Below are positions 46,878 to 58,484 of a stretch of 64,000 bases of DNA, piece by piece. The first letter of the stretch is position 1, and every line of letters begins with the position of its first letter. Source of the stretch: Sciurus carolinensis (Eukaryota; Chordata; Mammalia; Rodentia; Sciuridae); NCBI RefSeq assembly GCF_902686445.1, contig NC_062217.1, forward strand, positions 86,299,758 through 86,363,757, written 5' to 3'. A program made the translations under genes and the position numbers. The notes under the pieces are model-generated. The model did no database searches, was not told the origin of the DNA, and saw nothing but the letters and a program-made list of their open reading frames with translations.

Positions 46878-47892
46878 CCAGTTATGACAGTCACAGTATG
46901 GGACAAGGAGACTGTAGGATGCATGAAGAGTAAGATTTCTCTGAATATCTCAACTAAATAAGCAGCGTTGAAAGTGTATTCGAAGACAGCTATTCATCTG
47001 TTTCTTTAAATTTCTAGCAAGTAAAGTTTTATTTGCCTTCAAACCTAATCATAAAAAGTAATATTTTAAACATTTTAAAATTTAAAATGAGAAGAGTTTT
47101 CCTGTGATCCCACTAGCAACCTAGTCATACTCATACAGCAGAGATGGCTTTCCTTACTGCCAAGAGTGGCTTTGAGAACACTGAAGCTGTTCTTTAGTTC
47201 CAGTCCCGTGCCCAGCCTATTTGAGCAGCAGTGACATGGGGGCATCTAATCTCTATCCCTTGTGTCTGAAGAGTGCTGCTACCTTCTCAAAGAGGGTCCA
47301 TGTCTTACTTCCCTCCATCACTGTCACCCATTTTCCACAGGTTCAGAGAGAGGCAGCTCCTGCCCAGAGACACATACTTAACTTGCTGAGGAGGCCTGGG
47401 GTGAGCCTGCAGCTCTCTTTTCCTCAGGTATACTCATACCTATGAGCCCTGCCCAGCACCCTTGGCTCTCCAACCCAGAAGACCAAGGCATGGCAGCCTC
47501 TCTCCATTTACTTTGGCTCCGCTGTAGCACCTGGACTGCATTTGGATGTGTTTCCCCAGCATCCAGCACAGCACTAGGGACATACTGGGCACCTACTAGT
47601 GCTATTGAGTGACTTCCTGCTGCAGGACTACAGCCCTGGTCCTGGAAGGATTATCATGACCAGTTAGCCCCTGGCATATCCCTTGGCCCCCAGTCACCCT
47701 CTACGTGCATCCATCACCCCATCCATCTTTGCCCAAGTGTTCAATTTGGGTTTCTGTGGGGACCACAAAGATTGCACTTGAGAGGTGATTTTAGGTGGTA
47801 TATTAATTGATATGGAATCATATGATGAGAAAATCCCTTAACAACTCTGTTTTCATCCTAACAGTGATCTTGGAGAAGGTCTGTTTGATTAT
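46878..47892. other. Intronic sequence, nothing identified
   Basis: No repeat or gene recognised. Confidence 0.3.
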
Positions 47893-48315
47893 AGTACAGT
47901 TAGCACTTCACATCTGCAGACTCAACCAGTCAAAAATCAGAGGTAGGGCTAGGGAGATAGCTCAGTTGGTAGAGTGCTCACCTCACAAGCACTAAGTTCA
48001 ATCCCCAGCACCGCAAAAAAACAAAAAAAAATCAGAGGTATTCAGGGGAAAAATTGTGTCTATACTGAACATGTACAGACTTTTTTTCTTGTCATTACTC
48101 CCTAAACAACACAGTATAATGACTATTTACATAGCATTTACACCATATTAGGTATTATGTCGTCTAGGGACGTTTTAAAGTATACAGGAGAATGTGTGCA
48201 AGTTCAGTTCAAATACTGTGCCATTTTATATACAAAACTTGAGCATCTACAGATTTTGGTATCCTCAGGGTTCCTGGAACCAATCCCCTGTGGATACAGA
48301 GGAACACCTCTGTAT
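47893..48315 (+). mobile_element. Pogo/Tigger-like MITE, copy 3
   Basis: 'acagttagcacttcacatctgcagactcaacca', 'tatttacatagcatttacaccatattaggtattatg', 'ttttaaagtatacaggagaatgtg', 'ttgagcatctacagattttggtatcctcagggttcctggaaccaatcccctgtggatacagagg'. Split by an ID. An inverted relative follows 0.6 kb downstream. Confidence 0.8.
47946..48032 (+). mobile_element. ID SINE inside MITE
   Basis: 'gggctagggagatagctcag', 'gtgctcacctcacaagcact', 'agttcaatccccagcaccgc', A tail. Target duplication aaaatcagaggta on both sides. Confidence 0.92.
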
Positions 48316-48917
48316 CTTTATCACATCTTTGATACTTCTAACTTTCCTTGTTTAAACAAAGAAAGAGCTTATACTCAGGGGATTTGTTTGTTTGGCTGGT
48401 TGGGTTTTTTTTGTTGTTGTTTTGTTTTGTTGGTGGTGGGGTTAGAGCAAACAATTGTCATCAAATTCTACCATCCATTTATGGTATTAGTACCTACTTT
48501 CACAAAAGTGATGTAGAGTTTCCTATTTAAGCTAAATTTAAGCATAAAAAGAAAGTTGCTATGAAGAAAAGAAATCATAGGAGAGGTAGTAGATTAATAT
48601 GGCAAAAGTTATGAAGGTGATGTGGGAATTACAACAATTTGGGGGAATTTTACTCTAATTCACACCAAGGTGAAGATTTGGAGTTGGTCTGAGCTGCAGG
48701 TAGAGTCCCAGAGTTCCTGTGGGGACACCATGCTCCTGTGGAGAAAGATGTGGGGAGTTAGAGGTCAGGTGAGTCATATGTCTCTCTAGCTCTCCTTTCC
48801 TCTCCATGAAATGAAGGGTGGAACATGTGGTATTTCATTTATGCCAGCAGTTACTTCGTGTAACTACTGCTGAATGCTGTAGATATTTATTCAATTCTGT
48901 CGCACATGTTAATGGGG
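48316..48917. other. Intronic sequence between two inverted MITE copies
   Basis: No repeat recognised. A GT/T-rich run lies at about 48385-48440. Confidence 0.3.
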
Positions 48918-49447
48918 AGATACATCCGGTACTTCGGTATCCATTGACTCCAGGACCCCTGGAGGGGACCTCATAGATGGTCATGTCCCTTATATAAAAT
49001 ATCTTAGTATTTGCATAGAGTCTACACATACAGATCTATATACTTTAAACCATCTCTAGAAGACTTATAATACCTGATATGGTGTAAACACTGTGGAAAT
49101 GGTTGTTATATTGTATTAAGAAATAATGACTAGGCCAGGGTGCAGCGGCACATGCCTATAATCCCAGCAGCTATGAGGCTGAGGCAGGAGGCTTGCCAGT
49201 TCAAAGACAGCCTCAGGAATTTACAGAGGCCCTAAGCAATTCAGCAAGACCTTGCCTCTAGTTAAAATATTTAAAAGGGCTGGGGATGTGGCTCAGCAGT
49301 TAAGCACCCCTGAGTTCAATTCCTTGTACCAAACAAACAAAAAGAACCACTAGAAGTTTGTACATGTTCAGGACAGATGCAATCCTCCCCTGCCCCCACC
49401 ATTATTTTTTCATCTGAAGTAGGTTGAACCTAAGGATGTGAAGAGCT
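48918..49447 (-). mobile_element. Pogo/Tigger-like MITE, copy 4, antisense
   Basis: 'ggtacttcggtatccattgactccaggacccctgga', 'cttatataaaatatcttagtatttgca', 'actttaaaccatctctagaagact', then after the SINE 'gtacatgttcaggacagatgcaat' and 'gtaggttgaacctaaggatgtg'. It ends under 200 bp from the GJA3 coding exon. Confidence 0.8.
49133..49345 (+). mobile_element. B1-dID dimeric SINE inside MITE
   Basis: B1 half ('ggccagggtgcagcggcaca', 'taatcccagcagctatgagg') then ID half ('gggctggggatgtggctcag', 'cccctgagttcaattccttg') and an A-rich (AAAC)n tail. Confidence 0.93.
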
Positions 49448-49615
49448 GACCATGCACATGTGTACATACACCCCTGTGGAGAGTTCCCCAGCACTGCCCA
49501 CATTTGGAAGTGGGAGTACAGCTGATAAAACTCAATTCTAGTTTTCATCATGACTGCCCCTAGGGTCATTGACCTCTGCAGCTTAAGTACTCTAACCTGC
49601 GTATTAATGCGCAAT

Positions 49616-49644
49616 GTTCCCTTACAGGTTAGAAATCTGAAGCA
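49616..49644 (+). other. GJA3: GJA3 exon 2 splice acceptor and 5' UTR end
   Basis: Pyrimidine tract and acceptor 'tgttcccttacag' end with AG at 49626-49627. Seventeen bases of 5' UTR (gttagaaatctgaagca) then precede the ATG. A branch-point-like ctaac lies at about 49592. The start context gcaATGG has G at -3 and G at +4, a strong Kozak match. Confidence 0.85.
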
Positions 49645-50958
49645 ATGGGTGATTGGAGCTTTCTGGGGCGACTACTAGAGAACGCACAGGAGCACTCCAC
49701 AGTCATCGGCAAAGTTTGGCTGACGGTGCTGTTCATCTTCAGAATCCTGGTGCTGGGAGCCGCAGCAGAGGATGTGTGGGGTGATGAGCAGTCGGACTTC
49801 ACCTGCAACACCCAGCAGCCAGGCTGCGAGAACGTTTGCTACGACAGGGCCTTCCCCATCTCGCACATCCGCTTCTGGGTGCTGCAGATTATCTTCGTGT
49901 CCACGCCCACCCTCATCTACCTGGGCCACGTGCTGCACATTGTGCGCATGGAAGAGAAGAAGAAAGAGAGGGAGGAGGAGCTGCTGAGAGACGACGCGCA
50001 CCAAGGGCGGGGCCAGGAGCCTCTAGAAGGGGCTGGTCCTCAGGACAAGACTACTGTGCGAGATGACCGAGGCAAGGTGCGCATCGCTGGGGCACTGCTG
50101 CGGACCTACGTCTTCAACATCATCTTTAAGACGCTCTTTGAGGTGGGCTTCATCGCTGGGCAGTACTTTCTGTACGGCTTCCAACTGCAGCCTCTGTACC
50201 AGTGTGACCGGTGGCCCTGCCCCAACACGGTGGATTGCTTCATCTCCAGGCCCACCGAGAAGACCATCTTCATCATCTTCATGTTGGCAGTGGCTTGTGC
50301 CTCTCTCGTGCTCAACATGCTGGAGATTTACCACTTGGGCTGGAAAAAGTTCAAACAAGGAGTGACCGACCATTTCGGCCCAGACACATCCGAATCCAGA
50401 CTGGTGGCCGCAGACCCATTGCCACTCACTTCCCGCCCACCCACGGTCACTATTGGATTCCCACCTTTCTACTCGCATTATGCCTCTCCCCTGGGACAGG
50501 CAAGCGAAGCAGGGTACCCCGGAGCCCCTCCACCAGCAGCAGACTTCAAAATGGTAGCGCTCAATGAGTCACAAGGGAAGGGCCACCCTGCCAAGCTCTA
50601 CAATAACCAACACCTGCTGATGACAGAGCAGAACTGGGCCAACCAAGCGGCTGAGCATCAAACTCCAGCGCGGAAAGCCTCCTCGGCAGCATCCAGCCCT
50701 GCAGCCCCAAGCCCCGCAGGCAGCAACAGCCAGCGGCTCCCACCCGAGGCTGGGCAGGGAGGCACCGCGCCCCAGCTGCTGGAGGACCGGAGCGGTAGCA
50801 GCTTGGAAGAGAGTGCCTTGGCTGTGACACCCGAAGAAGAGGAGCAGGCCTTGACCACCACAGCAGAGATGCATGAGCCTCCCTTGCTCCTCATAGACCC
50901 GGGAAGGTCCAGCAAGGCAAGCAGTGGGCGGGCCAGACCAGGTGACTTGGCCATCTAG
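49645..50958 (+). CDS. GJA3: Gap junction alpha-3 protein (connexin 46)
   Basis: Connexin 46 forms hexameric hemichannels and gap junctions, chiefly between lens fibre cells, often mixed with connexin 50; mutations in it cause human cataract. The 437-residue frame is intact; human has 435. Seen: N-terminal helix ([19 protein letters not shown]), TM1 about 21-41, first extracellular loop with C54, C61, C65 (CX6CX3C), TM2 about 77-98, cytoplasmic loop about 99-153 with a Lys/Glu-rich stretch, TM3 about 154-178, second loop with C187, C192, C198 (CX4CX5C), TM4 about 208-230, and a long Ser/Pro/Ala-rich tail. The tail ends DLAI, a class II PDZ ligand of the ZO-1 type. Coding in a single exon after a 5' UTR intron is the connexin norm. 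The cytoplasmic loop is a few residues longer than human, so human N188 corresponds to N194 here. No defect is seen. Confidence 0.98.
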   Translation: MGDWSFLGRLLENAQEHSTVIGKVWLTVLFIFRILVLGAAAEDVWGDEQSDFTCNTQQPGCENVCYDRAFPISHIRFWVLQIIFVSTPTLIYLGHVLHIVRMEEKKKEREEELLRDDAHQGRGQEPLEGAGPQDKTTVRDDRGKVRIAGALLRTYVFNIIFKTLFEVGFIAGQYFLYGFQLQPLYQCDRWPCPNTVDCFISRPTEKTIFIIFMLAVACASLVLNMLEIYHLGWKKFKQGVTDHFGPDTSESRLVAADPLPLTSRPPTVTIGFPPFYSHYASPLGQASEAGYPGAPPPAADFKMVALNESQGKGHPAKLYNNQHLLMTEQNWANQAAEHQTPARKASSAASSPAAPSPAGSNSQRLPPEAGQGGTAPQLLEDRSGSSLEESALAVTPEEEEQALTTTAEMHEPPLLLIDPGRSSKASSGRARPGDLAI

Positions 50959-52190
50959 CAGTGGTCTCTCCAGACAACTTTATAATACTTTTTTTCTAGA
51001 AACCAAAACCAAAGCCAAAATTCAAATCAGCAGGTAGAAAGAGCCTGAAATTGAGAGCACGCTGGAGTCCCAGGAGGGTGACATGGAGCAGAATCAATCA
51101 GGTTTTCGTGTTTAATGCTTGCTGTTCTTAACACTGAGTTATAGTGGAGATGATTCCAATGTTTCTGAGTTTGTGAGGTGGGGCAAATCTGAGGGCAGCT
51201 GTTGGCCTTTAAAGATATTCACAGCAGCCCAGCAGCCTGATTGCTGTTGGGCCTCTGGATTCTTGCTGTCTCTGTGGGTAACTGTTCTGTTGTGACAAAG
51301 CAACAGGTGTCTGCAGCCCTTCAGCTAGGGACAATTAGGTTTTCTATTCCTAACCTCTCCAGAGCCTCTGGGCAGCCCAACAAGTCACAGACGCACTTAG
51401 CTCTATCTCTGCTTGGTACTTTTAACCTAGAGTTGAATTTCATTTGGGATATTTGCCAAACTGCACTAAAAAAAGATTTAGAGTGAGTCTATATACTGTC
51501 ATTTGAGTTTCTGAAATTGGATGTGAAGCCCAGGATATCAAACTACAAGCTTCATGACAAGTGACAAAGAGCAGTTACCCTCCAGAGTCAGATTCAGTGA
51601 GACAGAGCCACAGAGGTTGCGGGTAGAAGGCAGGTGGAGTCACAGCACCACTTGAAAGCACTTTTCAACAGCTGAGGAAATGGACATGGAAGTGTGGCAA
51701 GAATGTCTTAGGTATTTATTTTTTAAGTGATATTTTGTGCTTTGCTCTGAATGGTACAGGTATGCCTACTTTCCCCCCACTTTCTATCTTTTAGGAAAAA
51801 TAGTATTGTTAAAATGGTTACTGACACAGAGAATGATAATTTGTCCTAATACATACTAGTAAAGATTTTCAAACTTCCTTTATAAAAGAAATTCTTCAAT
51901 ATCATGAGTCAGTTAATCATAAAGAGAATGTAATATATAAAATAAAATCGGGGGGAATTTAAGTGCATTTCAAATACTTGAAGTTGTGAAGTTTTTGAAT
52001 GGGAAGTTAAAAGTTAACTACTGTTGCCAGGAAAAATATTTATGCAGATGAATCAATGATCTACACTTTTTTTTTTTTTTTAAAGAAAACAATTCAAAAT
52101 AAAACTCTTCGAGTTTCCTAACCATTCTTTGTGGGTAGCCTGTTTGCTTTCTAAAGTTTAAATAAAAGTGTCTGGGTTTTACTGCCTGTG
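50959..52190 (+). other. GJA3: Probable GJA3 3' UTR
   Basis: It follows the TAG stop and has no interspersed repeat, unlike the surrounding sequence. AATAAA hexamers occur at 51941, 52098 and 52161; the last is best supported. Earlier ends are possible and the true end needs transcript data. Confidence 0.6.
52161..52166 (+). terminator. GJA3: Poly(A) signal AATAAA, best candidate for GJA3
   Basis: AATAAA followed about 30-50 bases later by a GT-rich element ('gcgtgtggtgattgtggggt', 52196-52215), the expected cleavage layout. Alternatives at 51941 and 52098 lack such a clear GT-rich element. Confidence 0.6.
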
Positions 52191-52215
52191 TAAAAGCGTG
52201 TGGTGATTGTGGGGT

Positions 52216-52969
52216 GTACATCTTATTTCTCACCCACATGAGAGCTGTCCTACCAGGGAAGCTATTTATGTATGTGGGCCCAGCTGGAAGATGGCAGAAT
52301 TTTTGTATGGCACACACTGCTATAGAGTCTTGGTCACAATGTGTTTATAAACTGATGAGCAATGGTAATTTGAGCCTGTCTCCACTCACACTTTTCACTT
52401 CCAACTTCCACTGAGTATTGTTAGCAAGTATCTTCAGCCCCTTATTCAGCAAAAGATCATATATTTTCCCATTTCATTCATTTCTTTTTATAAACCAATT
52501 TCCTGGTGATTCATGTGAGGCCACACTCTGCAACATACTTTATGTTTTATATCATAAAGGGTGATCCACTAACAATCTGCTGAAAAGAGTGTGATTTTTC
52601 AATGATCTGATTCATGTGTGCTACTCATTTTGCATATGAATCAAACACGGTTCATTAGTGTGTTCTGCTTGCCCTAGGATGCCCTGGACAATTGCCCAGA
52701 CTTGGAAAATGCTAGCTTTCCATATATACTGAAAGCAGAATTAAGACTTTTGGAAAATTATTTGAATGATTCTTCTCAATTTTCCTATCCTGGTGCATAT
52801 CTAGGGCCATTCTAGATGCATAAGTTCTAACTCATCACATTGCAGTGGATGCTTTAGCTTTAGGACAACAGGACTTAGCTGTCATGAGTGAGGGGCTGTG
52901 AGAAAATCCTAATGTGAAAACATTCTGATAAACTTTGTTCCTTTTAGAAAATGCAGTAACACAACTGGG
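52216..52969. other. Downstream flank, nothing identified
   Basis: No repeat or gene recognised. Confidence 0.3.
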
Positions 52970-53050
52970 GATGTAATTTAGTGATTGAATGCTTGAACAA
53001 GACCCTGGATTTGATCCCCAGCACCGCCCCCCACCACCAAAAAAAAAAAT
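52970..53050 (+). mobile_element. Diverged ID SINE
   Basis: 'actggggatgtaatttagtg', 'accctggatttgatccccagcaccg', C-rich then A tail. Flanks aaaatgcagtaacaca / aaaatgcaatcacag support the insertion. Confidence 0.82.
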
Positions 53051-54020
53051 GCAATCACAGTCATCAGAGACCATAGGTATGACTCAGGGTAGATGAAAAT
53101 GCTTACTTAATTCTACCATAAAAATGTTAATAATAAGCATCTTATTTATCCACAGTTTGATTTTGGGTGGGATTGGACTTGACAATGAGAACTCAAACTG
53201 TGTTTTTACATTTTGAAGCTGAATTCTATTTGCAATATGTTTGTGCAAATGCTAGTATTATTTAATTGACCATAGTCTAGTTGGCTCATTAGTTCATAGG
53301 TAGGAATGTAAAATTAGATTCACCTACTTAAAAAACACTAATTTGTAAAGAAGTGGAATTTTGCAGAACATTACCTATGATAGTTTTTCAAGTTAGTGTA
53401 CTAATTTTAATTCCTGTAAAGAAATGACAGTGTGTCTTATATTGTATTCTTATTTGAGGATAGTGTATCCATGATCCTAGTGACTCCTGGCAGTGTGGAA
53501 TTGATCTCTATTTAACCAATCATTTTAAGCATTGAAATATGCAATAAAAATAGAAATTACCTCTCCATATGGACAAGATTCTGGATATTTTTTACTTGTT
53601 TGGAAATTTCACTACACTAATTTTCTTTTGATTTAATAGGAAAGCTTAAATTTCTAAACTTATTTTAAAATTCAGATGCTATACCTATCATATTTACATA
53701 CAAATGATTTTTAATCTGCAGTATACAACACAGTCACTCCTTACCTCCCTATTTTTAGAAGCACAGTCGTCAATTGACCCTAAGCACAACCTATGGTGGT
53801 TATAAAATGTTAAGCCTCACTAGTCAAAGGACTCAAAACCATTTTTTTTTTAATTTTGAAAGATTTCCTATGATTACTCACTTTCTCCTAAGCTTTATCT
53901 TACTGAGTATTCTTGGTGGGTTTTTCCTCAAAAAAAAAGATACTTGAAGTTTCTAAAGAAAAGGGGGAAAAGACCAAGCTAGCATATTTCTTTATTATTT
54001 TTATTTTTATATGTTTGCAG
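53051..54020. other. Downstream flank, nothing identified
   Basis: AT-rich unassigned sequence. Confidence 0.3.
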
Positions 54021-54192
54021 TGTGGGGAACTAAAATCAGAAGTACTATAATCCCTGAACTACATCCCCAACCCTTTTTGTTTTTCATTTTGAGACAGGAT
54101 CTCACTAAGTTGCCCAAAGCTGGCCTTGAATTCCTTCTGCCTCAGACTCTGGAGTTGCTGGGACTAGAGTATGCTGACATGCCCGGCTAAGC
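54021..54192 (-). mobile_element. B1-dID dimeric SINE, antisense
   Basis: Inverted, worn ID half ('ccctgaactacatccccaaccc') then inverted B1 half ('ttttgagacaggatctcactaagttgcccaaagctggcc', 'gagttgctgggactagagta'). Confidence 0.82.
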
Positions 54193-54317
54193 CAGCATGT
54201 TTCTGATTTACCCTGTATTTACTGGATATGTGAATAAATCATAGGATTCTTATATAAGAACACCTAGAATAAGAACTATCAATATAATTTGAACATCTCT
54301 TTATTAAGAAACCTATG

Positions 54318-54425
54318 GGCCAGGGTATAGTTAAGTGGTGGCGCATTTGCCTAGCATGTGTGAGGCCCTGGGTCCATCCCCAGTAGTGATGTTGATGATG
54401 ATGATAATAATAATAATAATAATGG
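54318..54425 (+). mobile_element. ID SINE with GAT/AAT microsatellite tail
   Basis: 'gccagggtatagttaagtgg', 'ttgcctagcatgtgtgaggccctgggtccatccccag', then (GAT)n and (AAT)n repeats to 54424. Confidence 0.82.
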
Positions 54426-54694
54426 GGTTTAGGTCTTTTTTCAGTTTGGGCTGATGATTACTAATACTTTAAACTCTTAGTATTACTGAATTAGCTCTTT
54501 TTAAATTTATTTTGAATTTTTTATTCTGATATTTATAACAATACATGAATCTCCACCATAATAAATACTTGTAGTGAGTGTTGCATGATTTAAAACAGTA
54601 ACTATCTTTTTATAAAGATCAATAGATTCATACCATGAGTTCAGGATATTATAAATATCCTTTAAATATAATGTACATTCAGAGTCAGGGAATG

Positions 54695-54780
54695 GAGGTT
54701 AGGGATGTTGCTCAGTAGTAAAGCACTTGCCTAGCATGTGTGAGACCCTGCATTCCAACACTAGCATTGCAAAAGAAAAA
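54695..54780 (+). mobile_element. ID SINE
   Basis: 'ggttagggatgttgctcagt', 'gcacttgcctagcatgtgtgagaccctgcattcca', A-rich tail. Confidence 0.82.
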
Positions 54781-55969
54781 AGGGAATTCATTTCTCTTCT
54801 TAAATCTGCATTATGTTGGGTCTCTTCACTCTATGATTTCTAAAGTCTAAAACATTTTCCCCCTTTATATTATCGACTGTCATAATAAGACTTTTCATGG
54901 CCAGTTAGAGATTTAAATGTCACTAAAAGCAGTGAACTGTTTTTTAGAAAGTACTATATTTGAAGACATTTGTTGTGTAAATATTAACTTAGCTCTTATA
55001 TTTACAAAACTCTTACTAATACTTAAAACTTGATTTTTATGCCGTAACCATGTCTTTCCCCAGATTTGTAACTAAAATAAGCATTTCCTAAAATAAATAA
55101 TAAAAAGTGGGTAAATTTAAATCTCTAGTTCTGAAGTTGGTTCACTGTTTTTGTTGATAGACTTCCTGAGTTTTCAAAATAATAGGTTTTATTTTCTTAG
55201 GACAAGGAGCCTTTTTCTGTAGAAGCTTGAGAAATTGCTGCTATGACTCTTCTGTGGTTTTGCAGGATGTTCCCAACTTGAAATCTGGATCTTCCAAGGG
55301 TTCTTCTAGCATCACTAAGTATTACAGTGTGTTAATCTGAAGAAATATTATTAAAAATTTCACCTTCTCTCTGACCCTTGAAATCCCCCTTCATCCATGG
55401 TACTACTGAGCTTTATGGGGCTTATGAGTAAGAGATCTCTTTCCTTTAGCAAGGTAGAGTTCATGGTACCTGGGAAAGCTTTTCTGAATAAATTATAAAT
55501 ATTCCTGTAGCTGTATCTTTGTTTTGAGGACGCTGTGGGCAATACCTGGAATGTGTCTGATTTCCCATCTTGATCACTGAAATGCAGTTCCCACTTAGAT
55601 TGTTTTCACTATGTGTAGGCTGATTTCCAGAGACACAGAGTGACCTAAAGACTGATTTGAAGGTTCTCAAAAACTCAGCCCTACCAAACAAAAATTGGTA
55701 GTATATCCCATATTTCAGACAAGAAATGCAAAAACCTGTTGTGATGGAGAGTTTGGGAAAGGCAGACTCTGTCTTGTAGAGGGGAATGTTAAAAAGTAAG
55801 TCCTCAGTGGACTTGGTCAGAGTGGCATGGCTCAGTGACAGTGCTCAGGATTGATGTCCAAATACCATATCACACCTGGATGAGACAGACCAGAGTGAGA
55901 AGAGAAGTAGTGACACAGCCTTTATCTATGGAAGTAAGAGGTGTAGATGATTTCTCCAAGGAGAAGATG
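54781..55969. other. Downstream flank, nothing identified
   Basis: No repeat or gene recognised. The 60-76 codon antisense frames around 55360-55691 have no family resemblance. Confidence 0.3.
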
Positions 55970-56185
55970 GTAGCTAGACATGGTGGTACAGGCCTATAAT
56001 CCCAGCAACTCAGCAGGCTGAGGCAGGCAAATCACAAGTTTGAGGCCAGCCTCAGCAACTTAGTGAGGCCTTAAGTAATTTTGAGAGACCCTGTCTCAAA
56101 ACTTAAAAAAAAATAAAATAAGGTCTGGGGACATGTCTCAGTTGTTAAGCACCCCTGGGTTCAATTCCCAGTTCAAAAACAAAAC
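55970..56185 (+). mobile_element. B1-dID dimeric SINE
   Basis: B1 half ('ctagacatggtggtacaggcctataatcccagcaactcagcaggctgaggcagg') and ID half ('ggtctggggacatgtctcag', 'cccctgggttcaattcccag'). Flanks agaagatgg / agaagatgg. Confidence 0.92.
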
Positions 56186-56559
56186 TGAAGAAGATGGCAA
56201 GAGGGGAGGAAGAAGGGTCTGCCTGGGGTTGGTTTGCGGGTAGCCACTGTGCAGTGAAGGAAGGTGTTGCATGCACATGCAGAGAGGAAATGAACCCTGA
56301 ACCTCCCACACATGCCAAGCTGCTGCAAGGGAACCAAAGTAGTACAATGCAGCATGAAGGACGGATAAAGAAACCAAAAATGACCTAAAACTATGGTGAC
56401 AGTGCTGGTTGCACATGTAGGTGTGAATACTACTTAATCATGGTCCTCCCATTCAAAGGCATCTTGTCCCTGTGGATCCTAATAATCCTGTGTGGTAGAC
56501 CATTCCACCCTTAGTCAAGGGCAGGGATTCTTGGATCACAGATGAGGGGCTGAATTCTA
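56186..56559. other. Downstream flank, nothing identified
   Basis: No feature recognised. Confidence 0.3.
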
Positions 56560-56715
56560 CAACTCTCCTCTTCTGCTATGGGATTTAGGCAAGTATTTCA
56601 TCTCTTTGACTTTATAGGTGACTTTTCTTATCTGAAAAACAAAGTTTCCAGGAATAAATTAGAATGAACTTAAACACTTTTTCTAGTGCCTGACCCATAG
56701 CAATGCTTAATAAGG
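56560..56715 (+). mobile_element. MIR SINE
   Basis: 'gggatttaggcaagtatttcatctctttgactttata', 'cttatctgaaaaacaaagtt', 'tagtgcctgacccatagcaatgctta'. Confidence 0.6.
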
Positions 56716-56814
56716 AATCTTGGTATAAAGTAAAAATATCAGCAGGCTGCCCAAATTTTTCTTCTGTCCACACATTTTTACACTTTATTTTAAAACTATT
56801 GTAAACATTCAGTG

Positions 56815-57185
56815 GAATGTGACACTTTAAAAAGGAAGAAAATTCTGACACATGCTACCACACGAATGGTCCTTGAGGGCATTGCTGAAATAAACAGTCA
56901 CAAAAAGACACATAGTGCATGATTTTATCTCTATGAGTCAACTAGAGGGGTCAAATCCACAGACACAAAATAAAATGGAAGCCACCAGGAGCTGAGGAAG
57001 GGAAAGTGGGGAGTTAGTGTTTACTGGGTACAGAGTTCCAGTTTGGGAAGATGGAAAATTTCCATCTTCATGGTTGGGTACAGAACACTGTAAATGTACC
57101 TATTGCCACTGTACTATACATTTAACAACGGTTAAAGTGGTAAATTTTGTATGCATTTTACCACAATTAGAATATCACAATACAT
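56815..57185 (+). mobile_element. L1M 3' end, sense
   Basis: 'aaattctgacacatgctacc', 'gtccttgagggcattgctga', 'gaagccaccaggagctgagg', 'gtaaagt..taaattttgtatgcattttaccaca'. Ends in the 3' UTR landmark shared with the copy at 58.5 kb. Confidence 0.82.
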
Positions 57186-58139
57186 ATTTTCAAAGGCGAA
57201 AAAACTCAAATTGAACTAAAATATACACTTATGATGGGCCAACATCCAAGCTTAATGAATCTGAACGCATGAAGAGCAAGAGGAAAGCTATTTCTTCATC
57301 TCAAAACTCTCCCTCTCTTTTTAGTTCATATCATTACTGCCCACTATTTTTTTATTTCATTCAATCTAAAATTCCTTAGGGAAATGAAGCAGACTATTGG
57401 GAAGACAAAGGGGGGCAGATGTAGTAGTGGATAAGGGACTGCTCACACCTTCATGGCTGCTGCCTCCAGGTTTGCTTGAGGAAGTAGTCCAGCTGGGTGC
57501 TGGTCCTGCAAAGAAAGCAGCTCAAAAGCTCTGAACTTGCCCCAGAATGCTGCTATTGACCCTAATTGAAATCTTTGAGCCATTTTATGAATTTTTATTA
57601 TCATTTTTAGTGGGAAAAATTAAAAGGCTTATAGTTTTAAAAAAAAATGTCCACCCAAAGCCTAAGGAGTTTTCAAAAGAAATTGCTTTGGTCTCCCAAA
57701 GCAGTTCCAGAGGGTATTCCTGAAAGGTTTGGGGCTAGGCAAGGCCCTGGAATAGGAGGGTGTTGCCTCCCCTGGGCCACCCTGGAAGGCCCATACTTAC
57801 CTGGACGTCATCCACATGTATAGATCTGTGTGTTTGCTAAGAAAAGGAACAGGCTTGTTTCCTTAGAGAACACATGTGCCCACTTCCCTCAGCTTCTTAG
57901 CCAACAGATGCCACATCTGTTGGGGTTGTCATCAAGGTAGATCCTAAAGCACCTGTCTGTCACTCTCAGCCACTGTCACCATTTAATATGACCAAAAGTC
58001 ATATCGAAGAGCTGCCATCAGGAGGCGGGGTAGTAATGTATATGCTTATTGCATTCTCAGACTTTCGTCCCTATCCAATTCTAAAAATAACCACTAAACA
58101 TTATAAAATCAAAAAAGCACTGTGTTGTAAATGTAACAA
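57186..58139. other. Downstream flank, nothing identified
   Basis: No repeat or gene recognised. Confidence 0.3.
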
Positions 58140-58290
58140 GGGTCCCAAACTTTGGAACCATGAGGGCCTGGACCCAGGTCTGTTCCACACAAACCAAGTG
58201 ACTGCTGGCCAGTTGCCTTCTCTGAGTTTGTTTTCCCTCCATAAAATGGAGATGACAGCCCAGAATACTTTGTGATGTCAGGGTCAAATT
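58140..58290 (+). mobile_element. MIR SINE
   Basis: 'tggaaccatgagggcctggacccaggtctgttccaca', 'agtgactgctggccagttgccttctctgag', 'ctccataaaatggagatga'. Confidence 0.72.
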
Positions 58291-58484
58291 GATTTTATTC
58301 CATAGTCAGGCCAAGTGAGAGAGGGTCCCAGAGTTCCATCACCCCTGAGGGAAGAGGCTGGTACGTTAGAGATATATCTAACTGACAGGTTTACACTTTG
58401 TCCCCCCTCACACACACATTTCTAGTAGTCCAGGCTCACCAGGGAACCAGAGTGGTGAAAGAAAATAAGCTACATCACCCATAG

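Larger units (their letters stand above)
32165..49627 (+). other. GJA3: Predicted large GJA3 intron in the 5' UTR
   Basis: It spans from a donor in the CpG island to the acceptor at 49626-49627. It holds SINEs, an old L1, MaLR pieces and DNA-transposon copies, and also long repeat-poor AT-rich stretches (34440-35820, 35995-36790, 42950-45700) where conserved non-coding elements could lie. The left boundary depends on which donor is real. Confidence 0.6.
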
